64,000 nucleotides of DNA, taken from NCBI GenBank assembly GCA_964036665.1, contig OZ038526.1, positions 31,558,001 through 31,622,000 on the forward strand, read 5' to 3'. Below, in pieces: positions 60,334-64,000 of the stretch; position 1 is the first letter of the stretch, and every line of letters starts with the position of its first letter. Origin of the DNA: Gordius sp. MW1. Lineage: Eukaryota > Nematomorpha > Gordioida > Gordea > Gordiidae. Below the pieces are notes generated by a model that was given only the letters and a program-made list of their open reading frames with translations, was not told the origin of the DNA and ran no database searches. Made by a program: the position numbers and the translations under genes.

Positions 60334-61257
60334 GAAGTGTTTTGGAGATTTTAAGTTATTTAGACTTGACATCACTAAATGATTGTGATACACAATCAAC
60401 AATCAAAGGATTGCTTTTCAAAGGTATACGACCCCTTCATTCTCTAAACTATCGAGGTATATATTTCAATCGGTGTTTCGGAAACATTTTAGTTGCTTCA
60501 ATTTGTATATATCCTTTATATGTTTCTCAATGCAAACAAACTTTAACTGAATCAAATGAAAGCTTCACACTTACATCAGGTATGGATGCTAGTAATTTTC
60601 TCATAGAAATCAAGTTGAAACTAGTTTTCCCCATGGGAAATTACCATTAAATGTATCATTATTTGGCATAAAGCAAGCCATATTAGATGGATCAGATGAA
60701 ATTGATATTGTTGTTGATAGGGGCAACATTATAAATCAAGATTGGAATAGTATATCACTTTTTTGAATTTTACTGGCAAATTTCATTAATTAAATTAATA
60801 CCACAATTTTTTTATAAAACAGAATTGTATGAGGAAGTTTTAAGAAAAAAGGAGCTTATAGATGAACTTGCTATTATCGTGGGTAAAAAGATTACTATGA
60901 AAACAATTCTTAGTGTTGGGGACATAGATAATTTAACTTTAATATACAAGGCATCTTTAATGGCAATGTTTGCAGGTAAATATCACAACTTATATGGTTT
61001 AAAACTTGCATTTTTTTAAAGTTGATTAGCAAACTTTTTATTTAATCTTGTTTAAGTTTTGCAATCAATAAATTTGTCATCTAGAAAAAACTTTGTACTT
61101 TTGAGCTATATACACATCATGTATATGTAATTTTGTTTTATAAGGATCAGACTTCATCAAAACATCTACTGGCAAAGAACCTAAAATTACAAGCCCTGCC
61201 CACGCTTATGTTATGATGTGTGCTATCAAAGATTATTTCCAAAAATATGAAATCAAG
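60334..61257 (+). CDS. DERA: Deoxyribose-phosphate aldolase, partial spliced gene
   Basis: Class I aldolase that cleaves 2-deoxyribose-5-phosphate to acetaldehyde and glyceraldehyde-3-phosphate in deoxynucleoside breakdown. Exon blocks: about 60334-60580 (YLDLTSLNDCDT, then SICIYP); about 60604-60749 (SFPHGKLPLN, DEIDIVVDR); 60823-60975 (KTILSVGDIDNL, YKASLMAMFAG); 61145-61257 (GSDFIKTSTGKE, with the Schiff-base Lys). The junctions 60749/60823 and 60975/61145 are GT-AG and keep frame. The final exons carrying the GFKPAGG segment are not seen before the window end, and the N-terminus is not identified. Between the first two blocks the frame shifts over about 25 nt with no credible intron, so this is either a frameshifted or decaying copy, or a sequence error. 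Family assignment is firm; intactness is not. Confidence 0.78.
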
Positions 61258-61663
61258 GTGACATTTTATTTTTTGTTATGATAAGTTCTGGTTATTAAAA
61301 CTAAAAATATAAGTTTTACCATAATCAAATTTTTAATATTGAAGGAATTGATGCTGTTTATATAACCTGCCTAAAAAGTTTAGATTCATAGACTTATAAT
61401 ACAATGAACTGACAAACAGCAGATTTTTGCATTAAACTAACCCATGGGTATTTAGTTTGACATTTAATTATCACGTTTAGTTTGTTGATACATGTTTCAA
61501 ACATGGCGACCTACACCCATTACTTATTAATTTTCAGCTGTTACCCTAAGCTACGTTTAATTTTCATTTCAGTGAGCTGTAATAGCTTTTCTCCCTGCCG
61601 TTTTATGCCCATTTTTCACTTCCATAAAGTAACACTGGTTTTACAATAGATGTGTATGCCTTG

Positions 61664-61983
61664 GGCCAATGTTACACGATCCAAATTCTTGGACTGTATA
61701 AGCGATCTGACATTCCATTTTCTTATTCGATCCAAAAAAAGTAATTATGTATCTTGAACCTAAAATGACTTAACCCTAACCCTAACCCTACAAAACCTGC
61801 CCTTGCGAGTCCGAAATCACAATATGAAAACGTGAGTAAGAAATTTTGTTTATTTCTTACGATTTGTGTTTTTCCGAATGCGAAAAACACTAATCTGCGC
61901 TTCGTTATTTTTTGGATCGAATAAGAAAATGGAATGTCAGATCGCTTATACAGTCCAAGAATTTGGATCGTGTAACATTGGTC
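61664..61983. mobile_element. 320-bp foldback MITE (Mutator-like) with telomeric core
   Basis: Terminal inverted repeats of about 76 bp (61664-61739 and 61908-61983) differ at one position near the tip. The element is flanked by a perfect 10-bp target duplication GTATGCCTTG (61654-61663 and 61984-61993), in the 9-11 bp range of Mutator-like elements. The loop carries three tandem CCCTAA units near 61773-61790. It has no coding capacity. It sits downstream of the last visible DERA exon. Confidence 0.8.
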
Positions 61984-62299
61984 GTATGCCTTGCTCTTTA
62001 ACCACATTGGTGTCTACTTGTCTTAATACGCGATTTTGAATCTAGATTAAAAAAGCGAATGCATGTTAAAACATGGCCGCGTCTTAAACGAGCGTCACGC
62101 CATTTTTGAATATTTGCTGTGTTTTTGTTCATAAAACAAATATTTATCCTTTAATTACGCATACTAATGCATATTCACATAGTAACTTAACTAGAATTTT
62201 TGATTACTACATGTAAATCGCATATTTGGACAAAAAATAGGCGCCTTGAAGTTGAATCGTGTACTAAGGCGGGGATTTAGATCAATTTATGGTACCAAA

Positions 62300-62529
62300 T
62301 CAAACGTTCTCAAGTCAAACGTTATAAAACAACTAAAAACAACTAAAAATAACTAAAAATTTCTTTAAAAATTATGATATAAGCTTTTAATTTAGGTAGA
62401 TCTGAAGGTTTTATACTTAATTAGGGTTCTCTATATAGGGGTAGGGTTAGGGTTAAGGTTAGGGTAAGGTTTTAGTTATTTTAGTTATTTTTAGTTGTTT
62501 TTATAACGTTTGACCCTGAAAACGTTTGA
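62300..62529. mobile_element. Palindromic element with telomere-like centre, second type
   Basis: The left arm begins TCAAACGTT twice, then repeats of AACTAAAAA. The right arm is its inverted counterpart, ending AACGTTTGA twice (to 62529). The loop near 62440-62470 carries degenerate TTAGGG repeats (GGGTTAGGGTTAAGG). The arms are unrelated to those of the element at 61664-61983. I see no clear target duplication. Confidence 0.6.
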
Positions 62530-62634
62530 CCCGGATTCCAAATTTATTTCGTGAATCCTTTTTTGGAGTGCATTGACTTCTGTTGCGCAACCTCCCCTCT
62601 TGTAGCATCCGCCGAGGTATGTAAACCCAAGGGT

Positions 62635-63080
62635 TTGAACCCGCCCAAAATAAAATCGGGTTCGTGTTCGGGTTTGCCATAAATTTTGAAATCGGGTTCG
62701 TGTTTGGGTTTAAGGAATTGGACTTGGGTTCGGGTACAGGTTCCGGTTCAAGAAATTATATTATATCTATTATATATATAATACTTACAAATAATTCATG
62801 AGATAATTAGTATCGATTAATGGATGAAAAATGCCGGAAACATAAAAATATTGAAATTACAATCGTATGGTTTTTGTTACATTGTCATGATAGAGAAAAC
62901 TGAGCTGAGCTATTCAATTCACAATATATTTTTGAATTAAAAACCCGAACCCGAACCCTTATTTGTATTCATCGGGTTCGGTTTAAGGGTATTTTTAAAA
63001 ATGGGTTCAGTTTTGGGTTCGGGTTCTGTAAAACATCGGGTTTACCCGGTTCGGGTTCGGGTTCGGGACAAACCCCTGTG
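62635..63080. repeat. GGGTTCGGGTT repeat region
   Basis: Degenerate repeats of GGGTTCGGGTT at both ends (62650-62760 and 62990-63070) with an inverted block AACCCGAACCCGAACCC (62942-62958) and AT-rich DNA between. Looks like a low-complexity MITE of the CCCG family; no gene. Confidence 0.45.
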
Positions 63081-63119
63081 TAACCTGTCTACTTTTGGGT
63101 AACTTATATAAACATCTAG

Positions 63120-64000
63120 CGATGGGGTGTCTGTAACGTTCATTACATGTATACCGTTTTTGATCGATGACCTTTAAAGCGCTTTAACCATTTTCGGCGT
63201 TTCGAATACTTTCTCCTTTGTCTCTTCCCATAGTACTATCATCGGCATCACCATGGCGATGGCTTTTAAATTTCTCTCGTTTTCGTGTCCATAATTACAT
63301 TAAATAAAAAGGGATTTAGAGCAGATCCTTGATGTTATCCAATATTAACCCGAAAAGGTTTAGAGTCCCCAACTGTCGTTCTAACGCAAGAGTCCGAGGC
63401 TTCATAAATATTTTTCATAGTCGAGTATATGCGTCAGGTATATTTTGTTTTCTCAAGCATTACCATATTATAACCCAAGGGACCGTGTCATAGGCTTTCT
63501 CCAATTCGATAAAGACCATATGTAGGTCTCTTCTTTTTTCCCCCGTATTTATCCATCATTTATCTTAGAGGGAGGATTGGGTCGATTGTGGATTGGCCGA
63601 CCACAAATCTGAATTGCTTAACTGATAAAGACCCTTTCCATAAGTTTCATAAAGTGGCAAGTTAGCTTGGTATCTCTGTAATTGCAACACTTCTGAGCGT
63701 CTCCTTTACCCTTGAATAAGGGGATAATCGTGCTTGCTCTCCATTGATTAGGAATTCGCTCTTCCCCCCAATATCTTGTTAAAGAGGGTCATGGTCGTTA
63801 CTCTTTCACCCTACCCTTGTTTACTTATGTAGTGAATATGGGTTCAACTTTGCATCTTTTTATTTTCATCTTTAACTCTATATCGGAATTGGGATCTCTG
63901 TCATATGGAACATCATAAGTTCTCAATATACCTTCCCATCACCTCCTTTGACTCGAATAGGGTTGGACTTTTTCATTGACCACTTAAAGGACTTCGGCAG
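63120..64000 (-). pseudogene. RTE-type LINE reverse transcriptase relic, reaching window end
   Basis: Reverse translation gives LTCHFMKLMERVF, then LYRIGESL / HMVFIELEKAYDTVPW, then YEASDSCVRTTVGDSKPFRV and HQGSALNPFLFNVIMD, in shifting frames. These are RT blocks of RTE elements. The YADD block is destroyed (near 63245). The 5' part lies outside the window. Confidence 0.7.

Noticed and set aside
60575..60605. A 27-nt intron in DERA
   Set aside because: A GT...AG pair exists but the length is below what animal spliceosomes normally use, and the phases do not restore the frame exactly.
61773..62470. Chromosome end or telomere
   Set aside because: Only three to five TTAGGG-type units in each tract, both enclosed within palindromic elements and followed by ordinary sequence.

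Overview
The window is an AT-rich, intron-containing, repeat-saturated piece of an invertebrate animal genome. Spliced genes with GT-AG introns, animal-type retroelements (Ty3/Gypsy, RTE LINEs, a second LINE family), hAT relics, several MITE families and tRNA-derived SINE heads all argue for a metazoan. I cannot name the phylum from sequence alone.

Three host genes are supported. (1) A complete single-domain hexokinase on + (46968-57892) reconstructs from 11 coding exons into 523 codons with all catalytic motifs. The exon carrying the catalytic Asp exists in two copies (53321-53426 and 53848-53953) of identical length (106 nt), identical splice phases and alignable protein, which is the signature of mutually exclusive exons. 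A second possible first exon with its own TATA box lies at 51030-51113. (2) A 3'-incomplete deoxyribose-phosphate aldolase (DERA) gene on + lies just downstream (60334-61257), with a possible reading-frame break. (3) An intronless seven-transmembrane receptor-like ORF is on - (18032-16797).

Everything else is mobile or repetitive DNA. From 0.2 to 16.6 kb there are Helentron/HINE-like minisatellite elements, SINE heads, a 910-bp TA-flanked TIR element, a Gypsy pol relic with LTR and a LINE. From 18.3 to 30.2 kb there are a piggyBac-type MITE, hAT transposase fragments flanking a long LINE copy, and two opposed Gypsy relics. From 30.2 to 40.3 kb there are more HINE-like arrays, a perfect (TACA)597 array of 2388 bp seeded at the 3' end of an interspersed repeat, and fragments of LINE, Gypsy and RTE. 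From 40.6 to 55.4 kb hAT-type MITEs with 8-bp target duplications recur.

At 43.1-43.6 kb a large imperfect palindrome holds a type I hammerhead ribozyme (43329-43418) of the minimal, dimer-prone kind known from Penelope-like elements and retrozymes. At 61.7-62.5 kb two different palindromic elements each carry a short telomere-like tract at their centre. The window ends in an RTE reverse transcriptase relic on -.
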